Positions 28,301 to 39,399 are shown, counted from the first letter of the stretch. The stretch: DNA of 64,000 nucleotides from Ereboglobus sp. (GCA_029974595.1 JARKRC010000063.1:313408-377407), one strand, 5' to 3'. Notes: generated by a model from the letters alone, not told the origin. Translations and numbers: made by a program.

Positions 28301-31300
28301 CGACGCCGGCAAGTCCATCACGCTGCTCTATCGCGGCACCTTGCTGAACACCGTTGCGCCGTCTGAGACGTTGACCACCAGCGGTTCCGCCACCGGCTTC
28401 TCCATCCCGGTGGACGCCTCGGATGTTGCCGTCAACCAGCTCGCGATGAAGGGCACGGCTGCGATCAATAATCCCTCAGGCGCATACCCCGCAGCCAACC
28501 GCTTGGATGTGACCGCAAGCGGCACGGTCACGATTTCGCCCATCACGATTGTGGGCGGACAGAAAACCATTACATTGACTTCTGCCGGAGGCGATACCGC
28601 AACCACGGTGTATGTTGGCGAACAAATCCGGTATCAAATCCGCCTTCTGGTTCCGAAAGGCACTGTGCCCCAGCTTCGGGTGTATGACCAGCTCCCGGCG
28701 GGCCTCGGTCTCGTCGCCTTCGAATCCGCAACTTTCGGAAGCGCGTTTGCAGATACGACCCAGCCGACCCTCACGCCCGTGCTAACGCCTGGCACTCCGC
28801 AAAGCGGAAGTCCGTTGAACATCACATGGAATTTCGGAGAACGTCTCGTCAACGATGGTGATGAGGCCGCGCGCACCGTCACGCTGACCTATATCGCACA
28901 AGTCCGCAATGTCGCGGCCAATGCCGCGGGAACGACCCTCACAAATAACGCCCAGTTCTCCACGGCGACGGGAGGATCGCCGACGCGTACCAATATCACA
29001 CCCGTCACCGTCACCGTCGCCGTTCCGAGCGTCACTGTCACGAAGCAGGTGCGCAATGTCACCCGCGGCATAGCGACTTTTTCCGGGTCCATCGCCACCG
29101 GCGACGCCGGCGCGCCCGATGCCGGTGACATCCTCGAATACAGAGTCACAGTGGTCAATGCCTCAGGAGCCACCGTCGCCCCCGCTTATGATCTCAATCT
29201 CGTGGAAACGCTGCCCGCAGGCCTCACCTATGTCGCCGCTTCCGGCGCCGTCACCGTCGCGACGAATGTCACGGGCGCGGCGGTTGGAGCGTTCGAGCCG
29301 AGCGTTGCCAGCCAGGTTTTGACATGGGGCCGCGAGCAGGTCGCGCCCGTCGTGATCGACATCGCGCCCAACGGCACGCTCACTTACACCTATCGCGTCA
29401 CCGTCGATGACACCGCCCGTCCCGTGCAGACGTATCAGGCCAGTCTCGTCTCCGACTGGACATCGCTGAGCGGCACCAATCTGCATATCGACTCCTACGA
29501 CCTCAAGGCAGTCGGGCAGGAATATGGCGAACGCATCGGCACTGGCACCGCCCCCAACACGCTGAGAACGACAAACACCACCAACGTCACCACCCGCAAC
29601 GTGACTTCCATCGCCAAGGTCAAATCCGGCGACACTTTGCCGAGGCTTGCGGACGACACGCCCGGCGCTTCGCCCGCCGGATTCCGCGTCGGCGACATCG
29701 TCACCTACACCGTGACCGGCACCTTGCAGGAAGGCACGCTCAACACCTTCACGATAAAAGACACGCTTCCCACCGGTCTCGCCTTTGTCGCGACCGATTC
29801 CATCACGCCCGCGCCCCATGGCGGAACGCCCACGGTCGCGCAGCCCTTCTCCTACACCGTGCCCGCCGGCGCGAACACACCCGCAGCCGGCGCCACCGGT
29901 CTCGTCACATGGAACTTCGGCAACCTCGTCAACGCAGGCGACAACGATGCCACCAACAACGTCATCACCGTCGTCTATCGCGCCCGCATCGTGGACGCCT
30001 CGGGCATCGCCGTCACGCCGGTGTCGCAGACGCTGAACAATGCCGCCGTCCACTCCTATACCAAGGCTGATAGCACAACACACACCGCCACCGCCGCCGT
30101 CGCGCCCATCATCGTCAACCAGCCCCAGCTCACAATCGCGAAGGCCATCACCGATCCCGCGCTCGATCCAAACGGCTTTTATTACACGCGCCGCCCCGGA
30201 GAAAACGTCACCTACAAAGTGACGATCACCAACAGCGGCTCCGCGCCCGCCTACAACATCAAGCTCACCGACACGCTCGACGTCGGGCTGGATTCCCTCG
30301 CGCCCGCTAATATCAGCATCTCCCTCAACAGCGCCGACGTGACCGCCGCCGTCGCGACGCCGACTTATGTGGACAGGGTCTGGACGGTCGTCCTCGCCGA
30401 TAACCAGCCCCTCCTGCCGGCGCAAAAGCTGGAGCTCACCTACACAGTCAAGGTTTCCGAGGACGCCTCCATCATCGGCGGCACCTTCCTGGGCAATGCC
30501 GCGAAGATAGAGGAATTCTTCTCAAAGCCCGCCGCCGATCCCGACCACCGCCGCAAATACGCCGCGGTCGGCCCCGCCAAGGTCTATGTCCTCGTGGGCC
30601 GCAACATTTCCGGCCTCGTTTATCAGGAACTCGGCACCAACGGCACGAAGGACGGCGATGAGGATTGGACGAATGGCGTCGATCTCACCGTCAATCTCGT
30701 CACCACTGCGGCCATCACCGTTCCCGGCGGCACTCCAATTCCCATCAACACCGTGGTCCGCTCCGTCGATGTGCTCAAGGGCGCGTCGCCATCGGATGAG
30801 TTCACCGTCACCGGCGTGCCCGCGGGCAGCTACAGGCTCATCATCGTGCCCAAGGGGAATACGACAACCACGACGGCGACCGTTCCCAATAACACATGGG
30901 TCTTCGACACGCCGAACACCGGCTCCATTGCCCAGACCGTGACGACCGATGACATCACCGGCCTGCGTTTCGGCCTTTACCAGAAGCGCAACATTTCCGG
31001 CCAGGTTTACAACGACTTCAACGAAAACACCGTGAAGGACGGCGGCGAAAACTGGAACGCCGGCGCGACGGTTTACGTCAACATCGTCCGCAGCGGCACA
31101 GTCTTTGCCAGCACGACGGTCAACGCTGGCGCAGGCACCTATGCGTTCACCAATCTGGTGCCTCCCGGCGAAGCCCGCGTCATCCTGACGACGAGCGCGG
31201 CATCGACGACTGCCGCCGCGCCCACCGGATGGCGTTTCAACAACCCGTCCGACGGCACGCTCCTGATAATCGTGCGCGGGACGGATTTCACCAATCAGGA

Positions 31301-32381
31301 TTTCGGCCTCTTCCAGGATCGCGCCGTGCGGGGCGTGGTGTTTGCCGACATCGGCGGAGGCGGCGCGACGGCCAACGACGGCGCGCAGCAAAGCGGCGAG
31401 CCCGGCATCGGCAATGTCATGCTGCGCCTGCTCAAGCAGGACGGCACCCAACTCGACAGCACGCGCACGGACGGCACAGGCGCCTTCACGCTCCGCGTCC
31501 CCGCTGACATTCCGAACGGCACGGTGCTCATCGTGGAGGAAACCAATCCCTCCAACCACATCTCCACCGGAGGCCGTGTCGGCACCGCGCAAAGCGCCAC
31601 CTATGATAGGACGACGGATCGCATCACCTTCACCTTCTCCACATCCGTGAACGAAGTGACCGGCCTCCTCTTCGGCGATGTGCCCGTCAACCAGCTCCTC
31701 ACCGACGGCGCGCAGGCCATCCTGCCTGGCAGCGTGGCCTTCTACAAACACACCTTCATCGCGGGCACGTCCGGCACCGTCACCTTCACGCTCACCGGCG
31801 CGGCCTCGCCCGCCGACATCCCCTGGACGCAGGTCGTCCTCGCGGAACCCGGCACAGGAGCGCCCATCGACGGAAAGCCCATCGCGGTCACTGCGGGCCA
31901 GGAGTATCAACTGATCGTCCGCCACAATTCCCTCGCCGGCGCGCCCACCGGCGCGATCAACACGACGACGATTACGGCGACCTTCGTTTATGGCGGCACC
32001 CCGTCGCCTGCGTTGCCGAACAACATCCTCACGAGACAGGACGTGACCACGCTCGGCCTCACCGCCAGCGCCGGACTCCAGCTCGTCAAGGACGTTGACA
32101 AGACCACCGCTTTGCCGGGCACGGACATTGAATACACGATCACCTACACCAATGCCGGCGCGGGCCCGCTGACCGAGCTCTTCATCATGGATTCCACGCC
32201 GGCCTACACGGTCCTCGTCTCGGCCTCCGCCGACGCTCCGCTGCCGGCCAACCTTGCGACAGTGACGGTGGATGCCCCCGCCGTGAATGGCACCGGCTCG
32301 ATCAAGTGGACATTCAGCGGCACTCTCGCCCCCGGCGCCAGCGGCAAGGTGCGCTTCAAGATCAAGGTCGCGGGGAACTGA
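22377..32381 (+). CDS. 3334-aa secreted DUF11-repeat giant protein
   Basis: ATG 22377 overlaps the stop of the barrel gene by 4 bp, and the frame gives a signal peptide (RPRFLLPVLLVALLGVIPSLVRAQA). The next about 2700 residues are a chain of Ig-like DUF11 units, visible through recurring TxxNxGxxxA and LPxGL/VPS turns, plus Cys-containing segments such as DPCNVNAARMIEYVARYTNDC. Three SdrD-B-like units follow: near residues 2740 (ISGLVYQELGTNGTKDGDEDW), 2870 (ISGQVYNDFNENTVKDGGENW) and 2982 (VRGVVFADIGGGG), and a last DUF11 unit near 3235. The end, GKVRFKIKVAGN, has no LPXTG or other obvious anchor. Length and repeats suggest a surface filament or adhesin; partner and ligand are unknown. Translational coupling to the barrel gene ties the two together. 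Confidence 0.82.
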   Translation: MTHAHADQTSRLPSQPARPGRPRFLLPVLLVALLGVIPSLVRAQAVIAAPSTTFTPADSSRTWMDAGGTWNGTTLTDAGDTFTVTWTNSGTSPAYSFTLPSITLPANFNYTTTGGAMSLTYSGTGVAPTNVTATQAGTTLTPTLTPAAYTLDAGASITLTYRVQAAAGVGTGSYTVSYGAAQWALTSGGTVNQSAPGATQPVQVRAGAASMTMTPVQQTKAVGQNAVFTVTVENTGIGGLFDVTINDSVLQNLQFVSITKVAPTRAATPIGQGLNLPYLAPGEKFVAEITATVLACGTITNTVTSTNRATASSSVTASVQIDLKVPLVQYEPPDITLHYNNGVLVTIPITNAGLGNAKSFRLQTTLNNFPLQVANVASGWTYSAGTFTYTAGTIPKDGGSATLTFEVRSSDPCNVNAARMIEYVARYTNDCGDDYYIPVKDQIVNPPTDLPALSLTKAVVGTDLGRIAVAKAGSYTLTLSAANIANITTGTVTVTDTLPTQIEYLSHSASAGAGITSDYAAATRTVTWNVPTSLLSATRTLTINFNVKTDPCLAGQTATNTAQTNLVTTNRSCTLQESAAASFLITNNPETTANQYLSVTGSPTGGIYEAGNADAGTLGTRDPGEGEFIPLLARYEFGSAYPGTWAGSIYTDSFGGITQMSLANRDGSQSGIEYRYQIGGGGWSTWASVPFASVTLQNPGFRMDLGFLTTATGGDAVAGKSVEFRYSVTATDAAVTTAPLPRNVTHVTQLDLANATSGGSGCPQDIKSRFTQGVFYAIGRAVANISIGPSNASVNALEICKDELFTITVSNANAKQARDILVTLLNSSSDYTYDTSYTPVYGGVFTSGNITYDANGGSNPTFAYTGASLTGNGTIQVRLRRKITGDVTPRAISARVDYDSWDTVVDDPASNRAYTAAASWTPYAIRQAKLAVTVTPGQITVTGTSAEYSIYVINTDAGTAWNAQLTNTLPLGITVDEAATNALNTAPMNAVVISAGTGGRQTLTWSLGNLTPGQSVQVKLKVGIVDLGACNVSVSPTIDIIKAVWGCDSTPIDTAASRLSPSYVFPSGQMTISHDAAVSILKLCETGTIALVLKNTGPTFLKDVTVQDVIPDYLSISGQVQYKIGTGALQNITGSTTVTGNKTLTWTKAHIPELAGLDTGSPEIRIYVPVVATEALAGAAPQLTTSASAKLVCGTVVASSNQILIAAVQRPSLAVTKVGRNVTADGASAPWGKTVYGGAGDTVQWQVTIANNGNATASFLQLTDQLTRFVPGSATISGNGITGSQAITAGTAFSIPSAFTLAQGGTATYIITGTLDNTCANVAPSVSVTWACSSDGPRINTPGSPGDSANLVMIPVIEAASVNGLYHQVVERLSGGRSKVTITVENRGGTVYNPVITLTIPSNSVLDTAGADALTLVSTASDITSVTLGGTINTPVFSFVGSSTPHLLRYGEKLTLTYYLRPNVFDTNYAQTFPDLGNVETTPTLDPTISSGQLNAKLDYTNSCGTAYTVQHALTYAPQMPDLDITAVGPNSDANNILTATTTRAYTFTITNSGSSTAEYITLSLPDLGTGWTVNSVTLTTPGTGGSGGAALTGDDGSGLPDSTNIRYFTPNQVGTLAVGASAVVTVNLTYNSTSSSGPLTLKLRARGEARSRDGTTVNGNYSLDQRAQRIIGVELALAFVDTSETVSTGTNVLIGEDLTYRITAKFRGGENTVSNIRLEDQLRRGAAVGTDNDNFGFVRMGSTPFVTPTANNTATGLALESATNGAAGSSAVTSGAITFRVDDITSANMASGRTIEFDLVARVMNITNNSANQPRTNRIGLSFTYLGVTFNPTSGNGLVMSTGGTPLADFYKSSNVIIRRPGLAITKHVRNLTKGETTFVTSGTGEAGDIMEYRLVVTNNAATDQTRPLYNVRVADTAPAKLDLLTINQGADTNATPATIEVSRTPAVSGAGGTITFSQADTNIPTLGENFTRLDAGKSITLLYRGTLLNTVAPSETLTTSGSATGFSIPVDASDVAVNQLAMKGTAAINNPSGAYPAANRLDVTASGTVTISPITIVGGQKTITLTSAGGDTATTVYVGEQIRYQIRLLVPKGTVPQLRVYDQLPAGLGLVAFESATFGSAFADTTQPTLTPVLTPGTPQSGSPLNITWNFGERLVNDGDEAARTVTLTYIAQVRNVAANAAGTTLTNNAQFSTATGGSPTRTNITPVTVTVAVPSVTVTKQVRNVTRGIATFSGSIATGDAGAPDAGDILEYRVTVVNASGATVAPAYDLNLVETLPAGLTYVAASGAVTVATNVTGAAVGAFEPSVASQVLTWGREQVAPVVIDIAPNGTLTYTYRVTVDDTARPVQTYQASLVSDWTSLSGTNLHIDSYDLKAVGQEYGERIGTGTAPNTLRTTNTTNVTTRNVTSIAKVKSGDTLPRLADDTPGASPAGFRVGDIVTYTVTGTLQEGTLNTFTIKDTLPTGLAFVATDSITPAPHGGTPTVAQPFSYTVPAGANTPAAGATGLVTWNFGNLVNAGDNDATNNVITVVYRARIVDASGIAVTPVSQTLNNAAVHSYTKADSTTHTATAAVAPIIVNQPQLTIAKAITDPALDPNGFYYTRRPGENVTYKVTITNSGSAPAYNIKLTDTLDVGLDSLAPANISISLNSADVTAAVATPTYVDRVWTVVLADNQPLLPAQKLELTYTVKVSEDASIIGGTFLGNAAKIEEFFSKPAADPDHRRKYAAVGPAKVYVLVGRNISGLVYQELGTNGTKDGDEDWTNGVDLTVNLVTTAAITVPGGTPIPINTVVRSVDVLKGASPSDEFTVTGVPAGSYRLIIVPKGNTTTTTATVPNNTWVFDTPNTGSIAQTVTTDDITGLRFGLYQKRNISGQVYNDFNENTVKDGGENWNAGATVYVNIVRSGTVFASTTVNAGAGTYAFTNLVPPGEARVILTTSAASTTAAAPTGWRFNNPSDGTLLIIVRGTDFTNQDFGLFQDRAVRGVVFADIGGGGATANDGAQQSGEPGIGNVMLRLLKQDGTQLDSTRTDGTGAFTLRVPADIPNGTVLIVEETNPSNHISTGGRVGTAQSATYDRTTDRITFTFSTSVNEVTGLLFGDVPVNQLLTDGAQAILPGSVAFYKHTFIAGTSGTVTFTLTGAASPADIPWTQVVLAEPGTGAPIDGKPIAVTAGQEYQLIVRHNSLAGAPTGAINTTTITATFVYGGTPSPALPNNILTRQDVTTLGLTASAGLQLVKDVDKTTALPGTDIEYTITYTNAGAGPLTELFIMDSTPAYTVLVSASADAPLPANLATVTVDAPAVNGTGSIKWTFSGTLAPGASGKVRFKIKVAGN

Positions 32382-32450
32382 GGGCGGATTGATTCACCAC
32401 AAAGCAACGGTGTCAGCGAACAAGCACAAAATCAGGATATTTTAGATCAT

Positions 32451-34600
<2,150 letters not shown>

Positions 34601-34612
34601 AAGGGCACAAAG

Positions 34613-34735
34613 AAAAGCAGAGGTCAGAAGATGGAAGACAGAAGTCAGAAAAGACTCTCCGGCTTCTGGTTTCCGACCTCTGATCTCTGTCCTCTTTTCC
34701 GATCTTTGTGCCCTTCGTGCCTTTGTGGTGAACCC
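34613..34735. repeat. Remaining part of the intergenic inverted repeat split by IS110
   Basis: The segment contains the internal pair CAGAGGTCAGAAGATGGAAG / TTCCGACCTCTGATCTCTG and the distal arm TCTTTGTGCCCTTCGTGCC then TTTGTGGTGAA (34704-34733). Together with ATTCACCACAAAG at 32391-32404 it rebuilds one complete two-armed repeat. Downstream to accA (34736-34827) nothing is recognised. Confidence 0.65.
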
Positions 34736-34827
34736 AAAAGCCCCTCCCCGCCCCGGGGATTTTAACCACCCGCTTACACCTTTGCGCTCCCGCCTCCGCC
34801 TCCACTCCGTACCCTGCGTAAAAAGAG

Positions 34828-35799
34828 ATGGATGCCAAAACTTACACGCTCGAGTTCGAAAAACCTTTGCGCGATCTCGGCGCGCAACTCGAACAACTCC
34901 GCCAGCGTTCCATCGGCACCAAGCTCGACCTCGCCGACGAAATTGCCGCCATCGAGCGCAAAATCGCCGTCACCCAGCGCGAAATCTACAGCACCCTGAC
35001 TCCCTGGCAGCGCGTCCAGATCGCCCGCCACCCCCGCCGTCCCTACGCCCTCGATTACATCGCCGTGCTCTTCACGCACTTTCAGGAGCTCCACGGCGAC
35101 CGCCAATACAGCGACGACCGCGCCCTTATCGGCGGCACCGCGCGGTTCGACGATCAGCCCGTGATGCTCATTGCCCAGCAAAAAGGCCGTGACACCCGTG
35201 AAAACCTCCAGCGCAATTTCGGCATGCCCCAGCCCGAAGGCTACCGCAAGGCGCTCCGCCTCATGCGCCTCGCCGAGAAGTTCTCGCTTCCCGTCATCAC
35301 ATTCATCGACACCCCCGGCGCTTATCCCGGCGTCGAATCCGAGGCCCGCCACGTCTCCGAGGCCATAGCCACCAACCTCCGCGAAATGGCCATGCTCCGC
35401 ACGCCCACCGTCGCCATTGTGATCGGCGAGGGCGGCTCCGGCGGCGCGCTTGGCATCGGCGTCGCCGACCGTGTCCTCATTCTCGAAAACAGCTACTACT
35501 CCGTCATCTCCCCCGAGGGCTGCGCCGCCATTCTCTGGAAGGATCGCGCCGCCGCCGCCCAAGCCGCCACGGCCCTGAAACTCGACGCCGGCACGCTCAA
35601 CACCCTCGGCATCGTTGACGAAGTGATCGCCGAACCCTACGGCGGCGCGCACAACGACCCCGCCGCCGCCGCCGCGAACCTCAAAAAAGCCATCCAGAAG
35701 CATCTCTCCACGCTCACCCCGCTCGCCACCGACGCCCTTCTCGACGCCCGTTACGAGCGCTACCGTCACCTCGGCCCCTACGAGGAAGCCAAAGCGTAG
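34828..35799 (+). CDS. accA: Acetyl-CoA carboxylase carboxyltransferase subunit alpha
   Basis: AccA with AccD transfers the carboxyl group from carboxybiotin to acetyl-CoA in the first committed step of fatty-acid synthesis. The 323-aa protein matches family length (about 320). It opens LEFEKPLRDLGAQLEQLRQ and continues with the typical APWQRVQIARHPRRP-like stretch (here TPWQRVQIARHPRRPYALDYI). It also has ELHGDR-Y-DD, IGGTARFD, FIDTPGAYPGVESEARHVSEAIA and the crotonase-fold oxyanion region IGEGGSGGALGIGVADRV. ATG 34828 precedes the conserved N-terminus; a GAG purine run is close upstream but no clear ribosome-binding site is seen. It stands alone between repeat sequence and an oppositely oriented gene. 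Confidence 0.96.
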   Translation: MDAKTYTLEFEKPLRDLGAQLEQLRQRSIGTKLDLADEIAAIERKIAVTQREIYSTLTPWQRVQIARHPRRPYALDYIAVLFTHFQELHGDRQYSDDRALIGGTARFDDQPVMLIAQQKGRDTRENLQRNFGMPQPEGYRKALRLMRLAEKFSLPVITFIDTPGAYPGVESEARHVSEAIATNLREMAMLRTPTVAIVIGEGGSGGALGIGVADRVLILENSYYSVISPEGCAAILWKDRAAAAQAATALKLDAGTLNTLGIVDEVIAEPYGGAHNDPAAAAANLKKAIQKHLSTLTPLATDALLDARYERYRHLGPYEEAKA

Positions 35800-35833
35800 C
35801 ATCCTGCGCGCGGGACGCGTGTGCTCCCCAAAA

Positions 35834-36793
35834 TCACAGGCCTATTTTATACACATTGCCCTTGACGGTCATCACGTAGAGATCGCCTTTATAAAACGAA
35901 CAGGCTTCCAGCTCCTCGGGGATGGCCTCGGCCAGGTCCAGTGATTGCACGATTTTGCGCTGTTTAATATCAAACACGCGCATCTGGCTGGATTTAAGGC
36001 TCTCGCGCGGCTTGCCGAAACCGAATGTATAGAAAATCTTGGAATCCTTGATGCACCCGCTCTGGGTTATGAAGACATCGAAATCATATAGTATCTGGTC
36101 GAGCACGTCGGCGCGCGTGAGCACAACATCGCCTTCCGAGACATCGGGCAGGCGCATCTTTGTGGCGACATAGCGGTTTTGCTCCTTGTGCCGCGCATAG
36201 GGCAGCGTGGTTCTATAAATGGCCGAAAACACATAGAGGCACTTCTCCTCGTTATCAACAAGCCACGACGGGAACCCCCATATTTTATAAAATCCGTCAT
36301 CGGTTTTATAGTGCGAGGCGGGTGCCATGTCCCAGCGAAACTCATCGGCGAGGGTGATTGCCTGAACCTGCCTGGCGGAATAGCTGCTGCCGTCTTTGAC
36401 GATATTCTCGACATGGCAGACCATCGGCCCCGACGCCACGCCCCCAGTGACGTAAAGCAGGGGAAAGTCCTTGTTACCTTTGTAATAAGTGCTGCTGAGC
36501 GACGCCGCATTCGCATGGTTGCCGGTTCCGCTTGAACCGAGTCGGAAATCCGCCAGCGGCTCCGGGTTTTTCGCCTTGAAATCGTAGATCCGGCAGTAGC
36601 CCTGATCGTGACACTGCACCAGATACCCATCGGCGGTGATAACCATGCCTTGGATGGAATGCTTCGGATAGGTGGGAATCGTCATCACCTTCGTCACGGT
36701 CTGCGCCGCTGCGACGCATGAGAGGGCGAGGGCGGCGAAAAAAAGGCCCGCCACTTTGGAGCGAGGTTGGCAATATGCGTGTGCCATTTTCAT
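35834..36793 (-). CDS. Secreted beta-propeller-like protein of unknown function
   Basis: A 319-aa protein with a Sec signal (KVAGLFFAALALSCVAAAQ) and a mature part of repeated short strands: GMVITADGYLVQCHDQGYCRIYDF, ASHYKTDDGFYKIWGFPSWLVDNEEKCLYVFS, KIFYTFGFGKPRESLKSSQMRVFDIKQRKIV and ACSFYKGDLYVMTVKGNVYKIGL. The recurring V-(D/N)xxGxLYV and strand-turn-strand pattern suggests a WD/NHL-like propeller, but no enzyme signature is visible and no family is recognised. It is divergently oriented to pgi. The start is set at ATG 36793 (MKMAHAYCQ); MAHAYCQ at 36787 is an alternative. Codon use is less GC-biased than in accA or pgi, so it may be a more recent gain. Confidence 0.75.
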   Translation of the reverse strand: MKMAHAYCQPRSKVAGLFFAALALSCVAAAQTVTKVMTIPTYPKHSIQGMVITADGYLVQCHDQGYCRIYDFKAKNPEPLADFRLGSSGTGNHANAASLSSTYYKGNKDFPLLYVTGGVASGPMVCHVENIVKDGSSYSARQVQAITLADEFRWDMAPASHYKTDDGFYKIWGFPSWLVDNEEKCLYVFSAIYRTTLPYARHKEQNRYVATKMRLPDVSEGDVVLTRADVLDQILYDFDVFITQSGCIKDSKIFYTFGFGKPRESLKSSQMRVFDIKQRKIVQSLDLAEAIPEELEACSFYKGDLYVMTVKGNVYKIGL

Positions 36794-37064
36794 AATCGGC
36801 AGGGTGATTGAGGCTGGTTAAAGTTTTGATGTAATGGATCCCTCGGCGGGAAAACGAGTCGCTGCGCCGCGAGGCCAAGCCATCCTTGGTGAAGAAGAAC
36901 CGTTCCGCAATGAATATCAGTATCAACGCGAGAGAGCGCATGAAAATATAAGCCAATAGCCTCAATCCACTTATGCGCGTCACGCCTCAAAACCGACAAA
37001 TCCGCATTTTGTCCTGTAATTTCACATCTGCGTGCGCAAACTCTCCCATTCACCGATTTTTTCC

Positions 37065-38639
37065 ATGAACAACTGGCAACGCTTCCAACACTACTACCAC
37101 CACAACGCCTCCCTCGGCCTCTCGCTCGACATCAGCCGCATCCCGTTTCCGGATGACTTTTTCGCCACCCGCGAAGCCGACATCCAGCGCGCTTTCGCCG
37201 CCATGGCCGAACTCGAACGCGGCGCGATCGCCAACCCCGACGAAAACCGCATGGTCGGCCACTACTGGCTCCGCAACGCCGCCCTCGCCCCCACCGCCGA
37301 GCTCCGCGACGCCATCACCAGCGCCCTCGCCTCCGTCAAGGACTTCGCCGCCAAAATCCACTCCGGCGAAATCAAAGGCTCCACCGGCAAAACCTTCACC
37401 GACCTTCTCGTCGTCGGCATCGGCGGCTCCGCCCTCGGCCCGCAACTCGTCCAGCACGCTCTCGGCCAGCCCCGCCGCGACAAAATGGACATCCACTTCT
37501 TCGACAACACCGACCCCGACGGCATCGACTACGTCCTCGACGGCATCCGCCGCCGTCTCGACCGCACCCTCGTCATCGTGATCTCCAAATCCGGCGGCAC
37601 CGTCGAAACCCGCAACGGCCAGCTCGAAGCCGCCGCCGCCTTCAAGGCCGCCGGCCTCGACTACGCGAAGCACTTCGTCGCCATCACCGGCGAAGGCAGC
37701 AAACTCGACCAGGCCGCCACCGCCGGCGGCTGGCTCGCCCGCTTCCCCATGTGGGACTGGGTCGGAGGCCGCACCTCCGAACTCTCCGCCGTCGGCCTCC
37801 TCCCCGCCGCCCTCCAAGGCATCGACATCGACGCCATGCTCGCCGGAGCCGCCGCCATGGACGAAGCCACGCGCAACACCGACGCAAAACAAAACCCCGC
37901 CGCCCTCCTCGCCCTCATGTGGCACTACGCCACCGACGGACGCGGCGCGAAGGACATGGTCATCCTCCCCTACAAGGACCGCCTCCTCCTCTTCTCGCGC
38001 TACCTCCAGCAACTCGTCATGGAATCCCTCGGCAAGGAACTCGACCTCGCCGGCAATGTTGTCAATCAGGGCATCGCCGTTTACGGCAACAAAGGCTCCA
38101 CCGACCAGCACGCCTACGTGCAGCAACTCCGCGAAGGCGTGAACAACTTCTTCATCACCTTCATCGAAGTCCTCAAGGATCGCTCCGCCAAAACCGTCAT
38201 CGAAGTCGAACCCGGCGTCACCACCGGCGACTACCTGCAAGGCTTCTACCTCGGCACCCGCGCCGCCCTCAGCGAAAAAGACCGCGCCTCGATGACCATC
38301 ACCGTCGCCGATGCCTCGCCGCGCACCCTCGGCATGTTGATCGCCCTCTACGAACGCGCCACCGGCCTCTACGCCACGCTCATCAACATCAACGCCTATC
38401 ACCAGCCCGGCGTCGAAGCCGGCAAGAAAGCCGCCACCGCCGTGATCGCCCTCAAGCAAAAGCTCATGGCCGCGCTGCAAGCCCCCGAAGCCAAACCCGC
38501 CACTGCCGAGCAGCTCGCCGCCCAAGTCAACGGCGACCCCGAGCTCGCCTTCAAAATCCTGGAGCACCTCGCCGCCAACAAAGTCATCAAAAAGAAAGCC
38601 CACGCGAACATCTTCAAGTCCACCTACAGAGCCGCGTAA
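37065..38639 (+). CDS. pgi: Glucose-6-phosphate isomerase
   Basis: Pgi interconverts glucose-6-phosphate and fructose-6-phosphate, the product end of the amino-sugar pathway upstream in this window. The 524-aa protein has [18 protein letters not shown] (phosphate-binding loop), [13 protein letters not shown] (SIS domain), and [35 protein letters not shown] with the conserved [15 protein letters not shown] block; family length is about 450-550. ATG 37065 ([17 protein letters not shown]) is chosen over GTG 37032 because the latter would add 11 residues from an unconserved stretch. The 271-bp gap from the divergent propeller gene contains no recognised element apart from presumed promoters. Confidence 0.96.
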   Translation: MNNWQRFQHYYHHNASLGLSLDISRIPFPDDFFATREADIQRAFAAMAELERGAIANPDENRMVGHYWLRNAALAPTAELRDAITSALASVKDFAAKIHSGEIKGSTGKTFTDLLVVGIGGSALGPQLVQHALGQPRRDKMDIHFFDNTDPDGIDYVLDGIRRRLDRTLVIVISKSGGTVETRNGQLEAAAAFKAAGLDYAKHFVAITGEGSKLDQAATAGGWLARFPMWDWVGGRTSELSAVGLLPAALQGIDIDAMLAGAAAMDEATRNTDAKQNPAALLALMWHYATDGRGAKDMVILPYKDRLLLFSRYLQQLVMESLGKELDLAGNVVNQGIAVYGNKGSTDQHAYVQQLREGVNNFFITFIEVLKDRSAKTVIEVEPGVTTGDYLQGFYLGTRAALSEKDRASMTITVADASPRTLGMLIALYERATGLYATLININAYHQPGVEAGKKAATAVIALKQKLMAALQAPEAKPATAEQLAAQVNGDPELAFKILEHLAANKVIKKKAHANIFKSTYRAA

Positions 38640-38649
38640 GCTGCTTGGT

Positions 38650-38790
38650 GGGAGGAGTCAGGATGGAAGGAGTCAGGAGTTAAAGGAGCCAACCCCCCAC
38701 GAACCTCCTGACTCCTCTAGCTCCTAACCCCTCCCATTCTGCCTCCTCTACCTCCTCTACATCCTGACTCCTTTACCTCCTCCCATCCTT
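38650..38790. repeat. Second copy of the GGAGTCAGGATG repeat between pgi and the hydrolase
   Basis: GGAGTCAGGATGGAAGGAGTC then AGGAGTTAAAGGAG (38654-38690) is followed by inverse CCTCCTGACTCCTCTAGCTCC and CTACATCCTGACTCCTTTACC (38705-38780). It is the same family as 10499-10618 and fills the whole gap; the transcript from pgi would fold into a long stem here. Confidence 0.75.
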
Positions 38791-38795
38791 TTCCC

Positions 38796-39356
38796 ATGCC
38801 CGAATCTCCCATCCCCGGCGCCGTTCTGCTCTGCATCGACCTGCAGGACATCTTCCTGAAGTCCATCCCCGACGCCGACCGCCTCTCCTCGCGCTGCGCC
38901 TTTGCCATCGAAGCCGCCCGCCTCCTCGGCATCCCCGTCGCCTTCACCGAGCAAGTCCCGCAAAAACTCGGCCCCACCGCGCCGCGATTCCTGAAACTCG
39001 CAGGCAAAAAACCGCCCCAATTCGCCAAAAACACCTTCTCCGCCCTCGCCGACGACTCCATCCGCGAAACCCTCGCTGAAAAATACAAGGCGGAGCACAT
39101 CATTCTCTGCGGCTTGGAAACAAGCATCTGCATCTATCAAACCGCCTTGGACGCAATCAACAGCGACCTCCAAGTCACCCTCCTGACCGACTGCCTCGCC
39201 GCCCGCCGCCCCGACGACGCCAAAACCGCCCTCGACGCTCTCATCCGCCTCGGCGCCTACGCCTTGCCCTCCGAGACAATCTTCTACTCAATCGTCGGCG
39301 CAACCGGTCATCCCGCCTTCAAGGACTTCACCAAATTGGTGAAGAAATATTTCTGA
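38796..39356 (+). CDS. Isochorismatase-family cysteine hydrolase
   Basis: A 186-aa protein of the isochorismatase-like fold. The catalytic triad positions are visible: Asp15 in LLCIDLQDIF, Lys78 in FAKNTFSA and Cys112 in CGLETSICIYQTALDAI. Members hydrolyse amides or vinyl ethers such as nicotinamide, N-carbamoylsarcosine or isochorismate; the substrate is not evident here. It starts at ATG 38796, 156 bp after pgi, so it may be in the same transcript despite the repeat in between. The length matches the short hydrolase members (about 180-200 aa). Confidence 0.88.
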   Translation: MPESPIPGAVLLCIDLQDIFLKSIPDADRLSSRCAFAIEAARLLGIPVAFTEQVPQKLGPTAPRFLKLAGKKPPQFAKNTFSALADDSIRETLAEKYKAEHIILCGLETSICIYQTALDAINSDLQVTLLTDCLAARRPDDAKTALDALIRLGAYALPSETIFYSIVGATGHPAFKDFTKLVKKYF

Positions 39357-39399
39357 TTGGTATAATACAAACCGTGCTTCCGTGGTATTCATAATGGAT

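Noticed and set aside
36790..37053. 87-residue minus-strand frame between the propeller gene and pgi
   Set aside because: No family or signal is recognised, and it covers the probable divergent promoter region.
37050..38603. 517-residue minus-strand frame opposite pgi
   Set aside because: The Gly/Val/Glu-rich sequence is an antisense shadow of a highly conserved gene.
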